Shown here piece by piece: positions 1 to 9,587 of a stretch of 64,000 nt of DNA (positions are counted from its first letter, which is position 1; each line of letters opens with the position of its first letter). Source of the DNA: Bin87 sp965220105 (GTDB lineage: Bacteria; Chloroflexota; Dehalococcoidia; Lucifugimonadales; UBA3495); NCBI GenBank assembly GCA_965220105.1, contig OZ244811.1, positions 2,356,001 to 2,420,000 on the forward strand, given 5' to 3'. Made by a program: the position numbers and the translations under genes. The notes under the pieces are model-generated. The model had not been told where the DNA came from, did not search any database, and was given only the letters and a program-made list of their open reading frames with translations.

Positions 1-918
1 CAGCACCCAGCGAATGAGGACGGGGGGCTTGCCGGAGCGGTACCAGACCGCCGTCTGGGAGGTGAGTTCCACGGCGCGGGTGATGCCGTCGTACCAGGCC
101 ACCTCGGCGCTGGCCCAAGTTACATCCGTCTGCGCAAGGAAAACTTTCAGCGGCGGCCGCCGCGGGCCCTTCAATGGCGGGCGACCGTTCTGGCCAGGTT
201 GACGGGGTGGCGCTGGCGCATACAGGGCGGCGTCCAGACGCAATCTGGCGATCAGGGTAACGGGTTCACGGAGGGACTGGCAGCAGTGGAGCAAATCCAG
301 CACGGCATAGCTGTTGTCGCCCACCAGCGCCAGGGGTCGGTGGGGCAGCCAGCGGCGCAGTTGCATGACCATCTGGCGGGCCCAGTCGGTGAGCTTCTTG
401 TGCTGGCGTCCCTGCTGTTGGTAGTAACGGGTCGAAGGCGCCAGCACCGTGAGCGCCGGCAAGGCCCAATGGCGTCCGGCCCATGGCACGTGGCCCAGCC
501 ACATCAGGGAGATCCAGCGCAAACCGCTGGCCTTGACCACCTGAGACCGGCTGGAACGCACCGGGTCGCGGTAGATGGCCCGCGCCCTGATCTTGGCGCC
601 GCGACGCCGTTCCAGGGTCTCGTCGATGCCGAAGATCAGTGGGCCGTCGCCACCATCCAGGTGCTGGAGCAACAGCGCCAGCAGGATGCGCGCTGCCTGG
701 CGGGACGACCACACCGCCCGATTGAGCACCTCGTGGTAGCGGGCGTAGTCGCGCTGGTCGCTGCGGCCCATGACGCGCAGTGCCGCCGCCACGGTGCGTT
801 GGCCCGGGGTCAGGATCGCGCCGACCAGCAGCAGTTGGGCTTTCCGCCAGGTTGGGCTCGTAAACAGCGTTGCGAAGGGAACGAGAACGGCTACAATGGC
901 ATCGGGCAGGGTGAGCAT
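1..918 (-). CDS. DDE transposase, IS701-type, 3' end missing
   Basis: The frame is open from an ATG at 918 to the window edge, with no stop in about 306 codons. The N-terminus reads MLTLPDAIVAVLVPFATLF. The first catalytic aspartate is probably in the motif FGIDET, and LALVGDNSY carries a second conserved Asp. The copy at 15192-16554 is the same protein but is broken by a stop and frameshift at about residue 74. This copy reads straight through there as SSRQAARILLAL, so it shows the ancestral frame. The family label IS701 rests on the DDE_5-like motifs and the CTAG flank. An IS4-type label would also be defensible. Confidence 0.75.
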   Translation of the reverse strand, partial: MLTLPDAIVAVLVPFATLFTSPTWRKAQLLLVGAILTPGQRTVAAALRVMGRSDQRDYARYHEVLNRAVWSSRQAARILLALLLQHLDGGDGPLIFGIDETLERRRGAKIRARAIYRDPVRSSRSQVVKASGLRWISLMWLGHVPWAGRHWALPALTVLAPSTRYYQQQGRQHKKLTDWARQMVMQLRRWLPHRPLALVGDNSYAVLDLLHCCQSLREPVTLIARLRLDAALYAPAPPRQPGQNGRPPLKGPRRPPLKVFLAQTDVTWASAEVAWYDGITRAVELTSQTAVWYRSGKPPVLIRWVL

Positions 919-999
919 GGCTGGGCCTTTCCGTTGAAAGTGGGGTCAGGCCAGCTTACCCTGTCTTTATACTTTTTCTAAATTATGCGTAAAGCCTAG
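1..999 (-). mobile_element. IS701-type insertion sequence, truncated by window edge
   Basis: The element ends at 999 with the terminal sequence TGCGTAAAGC followed by CTAG. The same terminus, in inverted form, bounds the complete relative at 15115-16566. CTAG fits the 4-bp YTAR target duplication known for the IS701 family. Apart from a short patch, this copy is almost identical to the 15-kb copy. Its other end lies outside the window. Confidence 0.8.
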
Positions 1000-1014
1000 C
1001 TAATGACAGCAATA

Positions 1015-1100
1015 ACCCCTTCTCCCTTGATGGGAGAGGGTTGGGGTGAGGGTGGAAATCCCCCCACCTTGTCATTGCGCGCAAAGCGTGGCAATCTCGT
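1015..1100. repeat. Two dispersed repeat units between IS and sirtuin gene
   Basis: 1015-1054 is a hairpin repeat of the type TCTCCC-loop-GGGAGA followed by GGGTTGGGGTGAGG. 1071-1099 is a short copy of the GTCATTGCG...GTGGCAATCTCG repeat. Both families recur throughout the window in intergenic regions. Confidence 0.8.
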
Positions 1101-1137
1101 AACGTTCAAAGCAGCCAATTTTTGCCGGGCAGGAAAT

Positions 1138-1923
1138 ATGCACAGCATCCAGGCCGCCGCCGACGTCTTGGCGACTTCCCAACATGCCATCGCACTGACC
1201 GGAGCGGGGTTGTCCGTGGAGAGCGGCATCCCGTCTTTCCGCGGGCCGGACGGTCTGTGGACTCGATACGGGCAACCCCGCAACCTGTCCTACGGAGAGT
1301 TTGCCGGCGATCCGCAGGGTTGGTGGGAACGCCGGCTGCGTGACGAGGTGACGCCGGGCAATCCAACCTACGACCTGAAAGACGCCGTGGATCACGCCGA
1401 ACCCAACGCCGGACACCTGGCGCTGGCCGACCTGGAAGCGCGGGGCGTACTGAAGGGCGTTATCACGCAAAACGTGGATGACCTGCACCGGCGGGCCGGC
1501 AGCAGGGCTCTCCTGGAGATTCACGGCAACCGCAACTTCCTGCGTTGCGTGGGTTGCGGGCGGCGCTGGCCCCGTGGCGAGGTACTGATTTCCGACCTGC
1601 CGCCGGTTTGCACGGGGTGCGGCGGCGTAATCAAGCTGGACACCGTGATGTTCGGCGAATCCATCCCCCGCACCATCCTGGACGCCTGCTTCGCCGAGGT
1701 GCAGCGGTGCGACGCGATGCTGCTGGTGGGAACGTCGGGAACGGTGAATCCGGCGGCCCAATTCCCGGCCCTGGCGCGGGAGTTGGGGGCCAGGATTATC
1801 GAGGTCAACCCGGGGCCGACGCAGCTGACTCACCTCGCCCACCTGGCCATCACCGGGCCAGCGGGGGAAATGCTGCCGCAAATCGCCGCATCGGTGCTCG
1901 CCAGGCTGGAGGGAGCCGCATAG
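1138..1923 (+). CDS. cobB: Sir2-family NAD-dependent protein deacylase
   Basis: The 261-aa protein has the complete sirtuin core. It has GAGLSVESGIPSFRG at residues 22-36 (NAD binding), TQNVDDLH at 110-117, and catalytic His129 in EIHGN. A four-cysteine zinc site is at C137, C140, C158 and C161. VGTSGTVNPA and VNPGPT form the rest of the NAD pocket. The family removes acetyl or longer acyl groups from protein lysines using NAD+. I place the start at ATG 1138 because homology begins there and AGGA lies just upstream. The open frame extends further upstream, but only into the repeat units. The gene appears monocistronic. It is intact although an IS lies 138 bp upstream. Confidence 0.9.
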   Translation: MHSIQAAADVLATSQHAIALTGAGLSVESGIPSFRGPDGLWTRYGQPRNLSYGEFAGDPQGWWERRLRDEVTPGNPTYDLKDAVDHAEPNAGHLALADLEARGVLKGVITQNVDDLHRRAGSRALLEIHGNRNFLRCVGCGRRWPRGEVLISDLPPVCTGCGGVIKLDTVMFGESIPRTILDACFAEVQRCDAMLLVGTSGTVNPAAQFPALARELGARIIEVNPGPTQLTHLAHLAITGPAGEMLPQIAASVLARLEGAA

Positions 1924-1959
1924 CAGCCGGGAGTAGAATTGGGCCCGTGCCCACGCCCC

Positions 1960-2140
1960 TGCAATTGCGAAGAGCGTAGCGACGTGGCAATCTCGTTCTC
2001 GCAACGACGACTGTTGCCCCGTCGAGATTGCCGCGCTGCGCTCGCAATGACAAGGTGGGGCGGCCTCCTGGCCCGGCGCAAAACTCGCTAATCAGCCAAT
2101 TTGTCATTGCGAGGAGCGTAGCGACGTGGCAATCTCGGCA
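1960..2140. repeat. Palindromic GTCATTGCG repeat pair plus a third unit
   Basis: 1966-2050 holds an inverted pair: GCGAAGAGCGTAGCGACGTG facing its near complement ending CGCAATGACA. The two can fold into a long stem. A third unit at 2102-2137 has the same consensus. This fills most of the gap between the sirtuin and MscS genes. A degraded fourth unit may run on to about 2185. Confidence 0.8.
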
Positions 2141-2194
2141 ACGGATGCACTGTCATGGCCAAGAACGTAGCGATGGGGAAACTCATAGGAAGAC

Positions 2195-3445
2195 ATGGGA
2201 CAAGCCATTAGCAACTGGTTCCGGTCGTTCGGAGAGGCCATTATCGCCGTCAACGTGTCGTGGTTCGACCTGATGGTCAGCGGCATAATTCTGGCGGTGG
2301 CAGTCGTCATCGCCCTGCTGTTCAGCAAGGTGATTTTCCCGCTGTTGGTTCACGTGTCGAACTTCACATCCGGCGACTTGGACGACCGCGTCATTGCCGC
2401 ATCCCATACCCCGTTGATGGTGTACATCGTCCTGATCGGTTTGTATCTGGCGATAACCGCTCCCCTCTCGCTGCCGCCCACGGTTCAGGACGTGGTGAAC
2501 AAGGTCGCCGCATTCATCGCGGTGATTAACGGCGCCATCCTCATTAACGCCGTCGGCTCCGCCACCTTGCGGTGGTTGCAGACCCATCTGCAAGCCACCA
2601 GCGCGGCCAGCACCGGCAGCTGGGCGCTGCCAATTGCGCGACGCGGAATGGTCATCGTCGTTTTCGCCATGGCCGGCATGGTGTCCCTGGACATAGTGGG
2701 CATCAACATCAGCCCGCTCATCGCCGGCCTGGGCATCGGCGGACTGGCGGTGGCCCTGGCGCTCCAGCCGACGCTCAGCAACCTGTTCGCCGGCACTTAC
2801 GTAATCACCGAGGGGGTGGTCAGTCAGGGCGATTACATCGAGATGGAGGGTGGCGTCAGCGGCTACGTGGTGGACGTCAACTGGCGTAGCACCCGGCTGC
2901 GTACCTGGTCCAACAACCTGGTCATCATCCCCAACTCGCGGTTCGCCGAGACGATTATCACCAATTACAGCAAGCCGGACGCCCACGTGAACGTGTACCT
3001 GACCTGCGGAGTGGCCTACGAAAGCGACCTGCAGCTGGTGGAGGTAGTGGGTCAGGAGGTGATGCAGCGGGTGCTCGAGGAGCATCCGGGCGCAGTGCGT
3101 TCGTACGGGGCCTACTTCGGCTACGACGCCTTTGGCGAGAGTAACATTGACTTCTGGCTGTTCATGCAGGCGCAGGACCGGCTGGCCAGCTTCGAGGTTC
3201 GCAGCGAGCTGGTGAAGCAGCTCCACGCCCGCCTGAACGCCGAGAGCATCACGATCAACTACCCGGTGCGGACGCTGCACTTCCCCGAGGGCTGGGCGTC
3301 GCCGGATGGGTTGCCCATGCCGGCGGGCGCGTTGGCCGCCCGGGAGTCGGCGATGCCGGCGGTCACCGAGCACGCCGTGGCGGCGGACACGCCGGTGGCC
3401 GAGAGCGGCGGAGGCGAAGGGCCGGGTGGAGACGGGCCGACGTAA
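2195..3445 (+). CDS. MscS-family mechanosensitive ion channel
   Basis: The 416-aa inner-membrane protein has hydrophobic segments near residues 25-50, 70-90, 105-125 and 150-170. These are followed by the glycine/alanine-rich pore helix signature GLGIGGLAVALALQ (about residues 180-193) and the beta-domain region with GDYIEMEGGVSGYV. That is the MscS pore and cytoplasmic vestibule order. The family releases solutes on hypo-osmotic shock. The C-terminus beyond residue 370 is low-complexity, rich in Ala, Gly and Glu. The start ATG at 2195 has no strong Shine-Dalgarno sequence. Confidence 0.88.
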   Translation: MGQAISNWFRSFGEAIIAVNVSWFDLMVSGIILAVAVVIALLFSKVIFPLLVHVSNFTSGDLDDRVIAASHTPLMVYIVLIGLYLAITAPLSLPPTVQDVVNKVAAFIAVINGAILINAVGSATLRWLQTHLQATSAASTGSWALPIARRGMVIVVFAMAGMVSLDIVGINISPLIAGLGIGGLAVALALQPTLSNLFAGTYVITEGVVSQGDYIEMEGGVSGYVVDVNWRSTRLRTWSNNLVIIPNSRFAETIITNYSKPDAHVNVYLTCGVAYESDLQLVEVVGQEVMQRVLEEHPGAVRSYGAYFGYDAFGESNIDFWLFMQAQDRLASFEVRSELVKQLHARLNAESITINYPVRTLHFPEGWASPDGLPMPAGALAARESAMPAVTEHAVAADTPVAESGGGEGPGGDGPT

Positions 3446-3526
3446 GGGTTGGCTTTTCCTCCAGCCCCCTTCCACCGCGTACACCATTGCCAGTAAAACC
3501 GCCACCGCTGTTATGGATGGTTGCGA

Positions 3527-3880
3527 TTATGTCGGAGAGGCCGGCGTATTCCGATCCGACGTGAAGTCCCCGCCTGACACCGCAGATCCGCCCGTCATCA
3601 ATGCTGCAATGGCGCCCAAAAGCGGCGGTACGCCCCCGCAAATCAATGCAAAGGGCAGAACATTAAGCGAGCTAGGGCCGCCGCCACCGCCAAACCAGTC
3701 GCCTATATTAACGTCATAGTTAACCCAAAAGCCTATCACAACTGCCAATGCCGCTATAGCGATAGCAAACCCCGATATTATTGCGGTGGCGGCATAACCG
3801 GCTCCCGTGTCAGTGTCCAATCGAGCCACCGGATGGGCAATCAGGCCGCCGGCGACGGCAATCGCTAGCAGCCTGTCCGA
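3527..3880 (-). pseudogene. Small membrane protein, 5' end removed by an IS
   Basis: The frame reads RLLAIAVAGGLIAHP, then RLDTDTGAGYAA and two further hydrophobic stretches, ending SDRNTPASPT before TAA at 3527. It stays open upstream of the GTG at 3829 as far as about 3880, where IS1182 sequence begins. No start codon is found, so the N-terminus was probably lost to the IS insertion. I do not recognise the family. Two to three membrane helices are visible. Confidence that it is a real gene remnant is moderate. Confidence 0.5.
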
Positions 3881-3943
3881 GAAACACGGTTGGCGAGTGG
3901 TTGGGGGTATGATGGGTTGAGCATCAAACTAGCGGAGGGGTTG

Positions 3944-5451
3944 ATGAGCAAGACGTACCTTCCCTACGATCCCGACCAGCAGTTGCTGCTGCCCGCGGCA
4001 TTGCAGGAATGGCTGCCTGAGGACCACCTGGCCTATTTCATCTCCGACATCGTGGATCAGTTGGACCTGTCGGAGATCGCAGGTCGCTACGAGCAAGAGC
4101 GGCGGGGCGGACCGCCCTACCATCCTCTCCGCCCTACCATCCTCTGATGATGGTCAAGGTGCTGCTGTATGGCTACTGCGTGGGGGTGTCGTCGTCACGC
4201 CGCATCGCCCAGCGGCTCCACGAGGACATCGCCTTTCGGGTGCTGGCGGCGAACAACACACCGGACTTCCGCACCATCAGCGACTTTCGCAAGGACAATC
4301 TGGCAGCGCTGTCGGGGTTGTTCCGGCAGGTACTGGCGTTGTGCCAGCAGGCGGGGCTGGTGAAGCTGGGGCACGTGGCGCTGGACGGCACGAAGGTCAA
4401 GGCCAACGCATCGAAGCATAAGGCGATGAGTTACCAACGGATGCAGGAGAAGGAAGCGCAGTTGGCGGCGGAGGTGGCGGAGTTGTTGCGACGAGCCCAG
4501 GCAGCGGATGATGATGAGGACCGGCGGTACGGTAAAGACCAGCGTGGGGATGAGTTGCCGGAGGAGTTGGCCTTTCGGGAGGGTCGGTTGGAGAAGATAC
4601 GGGAGGCCATGGCGGCGCTGGAAGCCGAGGCGCAGGTGGCGGCCGAACGGGCCGAGGCCGAAGGTCGTAAGCATCCGGGAGTGCCCGACGACAAGGCCCA
4701 GCGTAACTTCACCGATGCCGAGTCGCGCATCATGCCCGCAGCCGGCGGGAAGGACTTCCTGCAGGCGTACAACTGCCAGGCGGTGGTGGACAGCGCTCAC
4801 CAGGTGATCGTGGCGGCGCGGGCCACCAACCAGACTACGGACAAGCAACAGGCGGCGGCGATGCTGCAGGAGACCATCGACAACGTCGGTGCAGTCCCCA
4901 GGGAAGTATCCGCCGATGCTGGCTATTACTCGGCACCGGCAGTCGACGAGCTTTCTGCTCTGGGCGTGGATCCGTTCGTCGCGCCGGAAAAGACCCGCCA
5001 CGGCCACAAACCGCCGCCAGCCCCCCGAGGACGCATCCCCAAGGAGCTGTCCCCCAGGGACCGGATGAGACGGAAGTTGCCGACCAAGCGGGGTCGGCAA
5101 CGTTACGCGTTACGCATGGGGACGGTGGAGCCGGTGTTCGGCCAGATCAAGCAAGGCCGCGGTTTCCGGCAGTTCCTGCTGCGGGGACTGGAGCAGGTGG
5201 ACGGCGAGTGGTCGCTGATCTGCACCGGCCACAACCTGCTCAAACTGTTCCGCTTTGGGGCTAATCAACCTCGCGAAACACGGATCAACAGTATCGTGCG
5301 ATGTATCCGCAACATTGCCGAGGTGGTCAGCCCTATGATGCATGCGAAGCTGTTGATCCGTCACCGGCTGCAAACCGCCAACCATTGTCGTCGCTATCTG
5401 ACCTTGGCTGACCCTCAAGGCCGGTTAGGCAATCCTCAGACGGGCTGCTAG
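3944..5451 (+). pseudogene. IS1182 transposase with frameshifting tandem duplication
   Basis: The N-terminal part (3944-4147) reads MSKTYLPYDPDQQLLLPAAL and ends early. The rest (4147-5451) continues MMVKVLLYGYCVG in another frame. The cause is visible: the 17-mer CCGCCCTACCATCCTCT occurs twice in tandem at 4112-4128 and 4129-4145. Removing one copy restores PPYHPLMMVKVLLYG. The catalytic residues remain: Asp in ALDGTKVKANAS, Asp in SADAGYYS, and Glu in GTVEPVFGQIKQGRGFRQF. The tail after FRFGA is unlike the family and may be read-through past the original stop. Confidence 0.88.
4112..4145. repeat. 17-bp tandem duplication inside IS1182 transposase
   Basis: There are two perfect adjacent copies of a 17-mer. 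The duplication shifts the reading frame of the transposase. It is one of several such short duplications in IS genes of this window. Confidence 0.95.
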
Positions 5452-5579
5452 GGGCATCATCAACGATCTGATCCATGCGATGTTGATATTCGACCTCGGA
5501 CATCCATTTTACGTGGCGGAAGATGGGATCAAATATGCCGCGTTGCACAACAGGGCCGAAGTTGAGACCATCAAGCTAG
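5452..5579 (+). other. Host-gene fragment between two insertion sequences
   Basis: The frame reading INDLIHAMLIFDLGHPFYVAED (cited here in parts: INDLIHAM, then DLGHPFYVAEDGIKYAALHN) stays open into the left end of the IS701-like element. It may be the 5' remnant of a gene interrupted by about 5.2 kb of insertion sequences; 10832-11330 may be another part of the same gene or a different one. I do not recognise it. Confidence 0.35.
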
Positions 5580-5722
5580 TACTACAGTCGCAGATTCGAA
5601 ACGGATATAATTGGGACAGTCTGGTGGTGATGAGGTGTGGCGGTGGCTGTGTTGAAAGCGGAAGTGGCCCGGTGGGCCGAGGGCATCGAAGGGGTGCATG
5701 AGTGCATTGCGGGAAGGTTTCG

Positions 5723-7086
5723 AGTAGAGTACCGGGAGGTGGTGTAAAAGAATCGGTGTAGCCAAAAGCTAACCACCGCGTCATCCTTGATCGGAAGTCA
5801 CAACCCAACCAAGGAGAACGACGGTGGTCAAGCAAAGAATGGACCTTTTGGAATTATTACGCAAGCGTGGTATGGACGGAGACGTGGACTTTCTGCGGGA
5901 AGCCCTGCGCGTCCTGGTGGACGGCATCATGGACGCCGAGGTTTCCGCCCAGATCGGCGCTGATCACGGCGAACGCAGCTCGGAGCGGGTCACCTACCGC
6001 AACGGCTACCGCAACCGCACCTGGGATACTCGGGTGGGCACCATGGAGTTGCACATTCCCAAGCTGCGGGAGGGCAGCTACTTCCCCAGCCTGCTGGAAC
6101 CACGGCGGCGCAGTGAGAAGGCGCTGCTGTCGGTGATCCAGCAAGCCTATGTAGAAGGCGTGTCCACCAGGAGGGTGGATGACCTGATCAAATCTCTGGG
6201 CTGCGACGGCATCTCCAGCAGCCAGGTGTCGCGCATCTGCGAGCAACTGGACGAGGTGGTGGAGAGTTTCCTGGGTCGGCCCCTGGACGGCGGCCCCTAC
6301 CCCTACGTGTGGCTGGACGGCCTGACCCAGAAGGTGCGGGAGGGCGGTCGCATCGTCAACGTCTGCGTGGTGGTGGCGACGGGGGTCAATGCCGACGGGC
6401 AGCGTGAGATCCTGGGTATGGACGTGGGCGCCAGCGAGGACGGCGCCTTCTGGCTGGCCTTCCTGCGGTCGCTGACCGCTCGGGGGCTCAGCGGGGTGGA
6501 ACTGGTTACCTCCGATGCCCACCAGGGGCTGAAGAACGCCATCGCCGCGGTGTTTGCTGGAGCCAGCTGGCAGCGCTGCCGCACTCACTTCATGGCCAAC
6601 CTGCTCACCCGAGTGCCCAAGCGTGCCCAACCTGGCGTGGCCACCATGGTACGCACCATCTACCAGCAACTGTCTCCCGCCGAGGTCCACGGCCAACTAG
6701 ACCGAGTGGTGGAACAACTTCGGGAGCCCTTTCCCCAGGTGGCGGAGCTGCTGGCGGACGCCGCGCCGGACCTCCTGGCCTTCACGGCCTTCCCAGTGGC
6801 CCACTGGCAGAAGCTGTGGTCCAACAACCCGCAGGAACGGCTGAACCGGGAGATAAGGCGCCGCACTGATGTGGTGGGCATCTTCCCCAACCGGCTGTCG
6901 GCGCGGCGCCTGGTGGGCGCGGTGCTGGCCGAGCAGCACGACGAATGGGCCGAAGCCCGCCGCTACCTCACCATCCCCAACGCCGCCGGCAACGAGGCAC
7001 TGCCGACGCCCAATATGCTGGACACAGCGACCTAATCAACATCAAAAGGGATGACGCGCTTTTACACCTATTGACGGGACACTACC
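5723..7086 (+). mobile_element. IS256-family insertion sequence, apparently intact
   Basis: The element is flanked by the 8-bp duplication AGGTTTCG at 5715-5722 and 7087-7094, which fits the 8-9-bp duplications of IS256. The imperfect inverted repeats share GGTGTAAAAG at equal distance from each end. It is inserted in the transposase of IS701-like element A. Confidence 0.93.
5824..7035 (+). CDS. IS256-family transposase
   Basis: The 403-aa protein is full length for the family. It starts at GTG 5824 behind AAGGAG at 5811-5816. The DDE residues are in YVWLDGLTQKV, LVTSDAHQGL and NNPQERLNREIRRRTDVVGIFPN. The zinc/H-loop region WQRCRTHFMANLL is present. No frameshift or internal duplication is seen. 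It is one of only three transposases in the window that look functional. It acts in the cytoplasm on its own terminal repeats. Confidence 0.95.
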   Translation: MVKQRMDLLELLRKRGMDGDVDFLREALRVLVDGIMDAEVSAQIGADHGERSSERVTYRNGYRNRTWDTRVGTMELHIPKLREGSYFPSLLEPRRRSEKALLSVIQQAYVEGVSTRRVDDLIKSLGCDGISSSQVSRICEQLDEVVESFLGRPLDGGPYPYVWLDGLTQKVREGGRIVNVCVVVATGVNADGQREILGMDVGASEDGAFWLAFLRSLTARGLSGVELVTSDAHQGLKNAIAAVFAGASWQRCRTHFMANLLTRVPKRAQPGVATMVRTIYQQLSPAEVHGQLDRVVEQLREPFPQVAELLADAAPDLLAFTAFPVAHWQKLWSNNPQERLNREIRRRTDVVGIFPNRLSARRLVGAVLAEQHDEWAEARRYLTIPNAAGNEALPTPNMLDTAT

Positions 7087-8356
7087 AGGTTTCGGCGACC
7101 GGAGCCGCGGCGGCGGGTGTTGGACTACCTGCGTGGTCTGGTCAGTTCCGTAGAGCGCAAGAACGGGTGGCAGTTGGCGGAGCAGGCGGGCGACGCAACT
7201 CCCGACGGGGTGCAGCGCCTGTTGTACAACTATCGGTGGGATGCGGACCTGGTTCGTGATGACCTGAAATCCTACGTGGTGGAGCATCTGTCCGCCGCTG
7301 ACGCGGTGCTGGTGGTGGACGAGACCGGATTCCTCAAGAAAGGGGAGAAGTCGGTTGGGGTGCAGCGTCAGTACAGCGGGACGGCGGGGCGGATCGAGAA
7401 CGGTCAGATTGGCGTTTTTCTGGCCTATGCCAGCGCCAGGGGCAGAACCCTGCTGGACCGGGAATTGTACCTGCCCCAGGTGTGGGCGGAAGACTGGGAG
7501 CGGCGGCGGGAGGCTGGGGTGCCGGAGAGTGTCGGCTTTCGGACCAAGCCGCAACTGGCCCAGCTAATGCTGAAGCGGGCGCTGGAATCCGGAGTCCCCT
7601 TCGGCTGGGTTGCTGGAGATGAGGTCTATGGCAACGACCGCAAGCTGCGGCGGTGGCTGGAGCGAGCGGGAATTCCCCACGTGCTGGCCATCAGGAGCAA
7701 CGAGAAGCTGTGGGTCTTGACGGACCAGGGCCTGTGTCAGGTGCGGGCTGACCGGCTGACGTCGCAGGTTGACGAGTTGGGTTGGACCAGATGCAGTGCG
7801 GGCGATGGGGCCAAGGGGCCACGGGTCTACGATTGGGCCGTCGTGGAAATACGGCCTCTTGGGGAGCCGGGCCAGGGCTACTGGCTGCTGGCCCGGCGCA
7901 GCATTGCCCAGCCCGGGGAGTTGGCTTACTTGGTATGCTTCGGCCCGGCCGGAACGGCCTTGGCGGAACTGGTGAGGGTGGCTGGGACCCGGTGGGCCAT
8001 CGCGGAGTGTTTCGAGGAGGCCAAGGGGCAGGTGGGACTGGACCAGTATGAGGTGCGGAGGTGGGACGGCTGGTACCGGCACATCACCTTGGCGATGCTG
8101 GCGCAGGCGTAGCTGTCAGTAATCAAGCATCAAGCGATGGAACCAGGAGAAAAGGGGGCTGCTACGGGCCCGATGCAGAGCTGATTCCCATAACGGCCCC
8201 GGAGGTGCGCCGGCTGCTCACCCGACTTGTATGGACGGAAAATCAACTGCCTGATTTCATCCTGTCCTGGTCGTGGTGGAGACGGCGCCACCAAGCCAGA
8301 GCCCGCCAATGCCATTACAAACGCCGCCTGTCAAATCTGCGACTGTAGTATTAGTA

Positions 8357-9585
8357 CTGGTTCAAATCAGCATTGTAGGTAGTTTTAGTGAAAGGCTTCC
8401 AAGTGCTACGCTGACCGCAAGATCGAGTTGTGAGGAGGTGTGGCAAACATGGCCCTGGAGCAATACGCGGTACGGTTGACGCCGGAGGAACGCGAGCGAC
8501 TGAGCCAGCTGATTCGCAGTGGCAAAAGTTCGGCGCGCATCATCGCCCGAGCGCGCACCCTGCTGAAAGTAGCTGAGGGATGGAACGCACCACAGGTGGC
8601 GGCCGCTTTGGACATCTCCAAGGGTACAGTGTACCGCGCCAAACGACGGTACGCTGAGGAAGGTTTGGATGGCGTGTTGCAGGACCGGGTCCAGGCCAAC
8701 CGATACCGGAAGCTTGATGACAAGGGGGAGGCCCACTTGATCGCCCTGGCGTGCAGCCCAGCGCCCGCTGGCCACGACCACTGGACCCTGCATCTTTTGG
8801 CCGACCGAGTGGTGGAGTTGGGGTTGGTGGAGTCGTTATCGTACGAGACGGTGCGGTTGAGGCTCAAAAAAACGTCCTCCAGCCGTGGCGGAAGCAGCAG
8901 TGGCGCATCCCCAAGGTAGGGGGTGAATTCGTGGCGGCGATGGAGGACGTGCTGGACTTGTATGCTGAGCCCTACGACCAGCCACTGCATCCCTGACCGG
9001 CCGGTGGTCTGCTTCGACGAGACTTCCACTCAGTTGCTGGCCGACACCAGGCCGCCTATTCCGGTGCAGCCGGGACAACCGCGGCGTCAGGATTACGAGT
9101 ATCGCCGCGGCGGTACCCGCAACATCTTCCTGACCTGCGAGCCCCTGGCGGGCTGGCGACACGTGGCGATTACCGAGCGCCGCACCATGAAGACTTTGCC
9201 CACCAGATGCGGTGGCTGGTTGACGTGGCCTACCCAGATGCTCAAGTGGTCCGCGTGGCGCTGGACAATCTGAATACCCATCGTATGGCCTCCCTCTATG
9301 AGACCTTCCCCGCCGTCGAAGCTCGGCGCATCGTCAGGCGGCTGGAATTTCACCACACGCCCCAGCACGCCAGTTGGCTGAACATGGCGGAGATCGAGTT
9401 CAGCGTGTTGACCCGGGCCTGTCTCCAGAGGCGTAATCCCGACGAGACTGCCCTGCAGCGAGCCATCAACGCCTATGAGGCCGAGCGCAATGCGGCACGA
9501 GCCACCATCAACTGGCGGTTCAACACCCAGGATGCCCGATCCAAATTGCATCGCCTCTATCCCTTCAATTTCAACATTGATTGAG
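8357..9585 (+). mobile_element. IS630-family element 1, degraded
   Basis: The element is bounded by TA dinucleotides at 8355-8356 and 9586-9587, as expected for IS630. Its termini are only weakly similar. It directly abuts IS701-like element A on the left and IS630 element 2 on the right. Confidence 0.75.
8449..9584 (+). pseudogene. IS630 transposase with slippery A7 and two further frameshifts
   Basis: ATG 8449 lies 10 nt after GAGGAGG; a GTG at 8440 is too close to that site. The N-terminal helix-turn-helix region runs RLTPEERERLSQLIRSGKSS and then AAALDISKGTVYRAKRRY. At CTC AAA AAA ACG (about 8867) a -1 step gives LKKNVLQPWRKQQW. This is the same design as the intact IS630 at 61823-63049, so it is probably a programmed frameshift. 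Two later shifts, near 8990 (after LHP) and 9190 (after MK), are real damage. Conserved parts are CFDETSTQLLADTRPP, ALDNLNTH and ASWLNMAEIEFSVL. Confidence 0.85.
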
Positions 9586-9587
9586 TA

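Larger units (their letters stand above)
3881..5451 (+). mobile_element. IS1182-family insertion sequence, inactive
   Basis: The element carries a single IS1182-type transposase broken by a 17-bp tandem duplication. I could not identify convincing terminal inverted repeats, so the borders are approximate. The left border is placed where the neighbouring membrane gene is cut. Confidence 0.7.
5643..8348 (+). pseudogene. IS701-family transposase split by IS256
   Basis: Codons 1-26 (GTG at 5643, VAVLKAEVARWAEGIEGVHE...) lead to AGG TTT CG at 5715-5722. The frame resumes exactly at the duplicated AGG TTT CGG at 7087 and runs through RRVLDYLRGLV. It then passes VVDETGFLKKG (first catalytic Asp), VAGDEVYGND (second) and ECFEEAKGQVGLDQYEVRRW (Glu region). 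Excising the IS256 plus one target copy therefore restores the frame. The C-terminus is independently damaged: TAG at 8110-8112 replaces an expected Tyr in AQAYL. A frameshift then separates GPDAELIPITAPEVRRLL and SWSWWRRRHQARARQ. Confidence 0.88.
5580..8350 (+). mobile_element. IS701-like element A, interrupted by IS256
   Basis: The terminal inverted repeats are TACTACAGTCGCAGATT at 5580-5596 and its complement ending at 8350. CTAG precedes the left end and TTAG follows the right end; both match YTAR but are not identical. The transposase is split at 5722 by an IS256 copy. It also has a premature TAG at 8110-8112 and a later frameshift. Confidence 0.85.

Noticed and set aside
1003..1137. N-terminal extension of the sirtuin gene from an upstream start
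   Set aside because: The extension translates repeat sequence and lacks family similarity. ATG 1138 has a suitable upstream AGGA.
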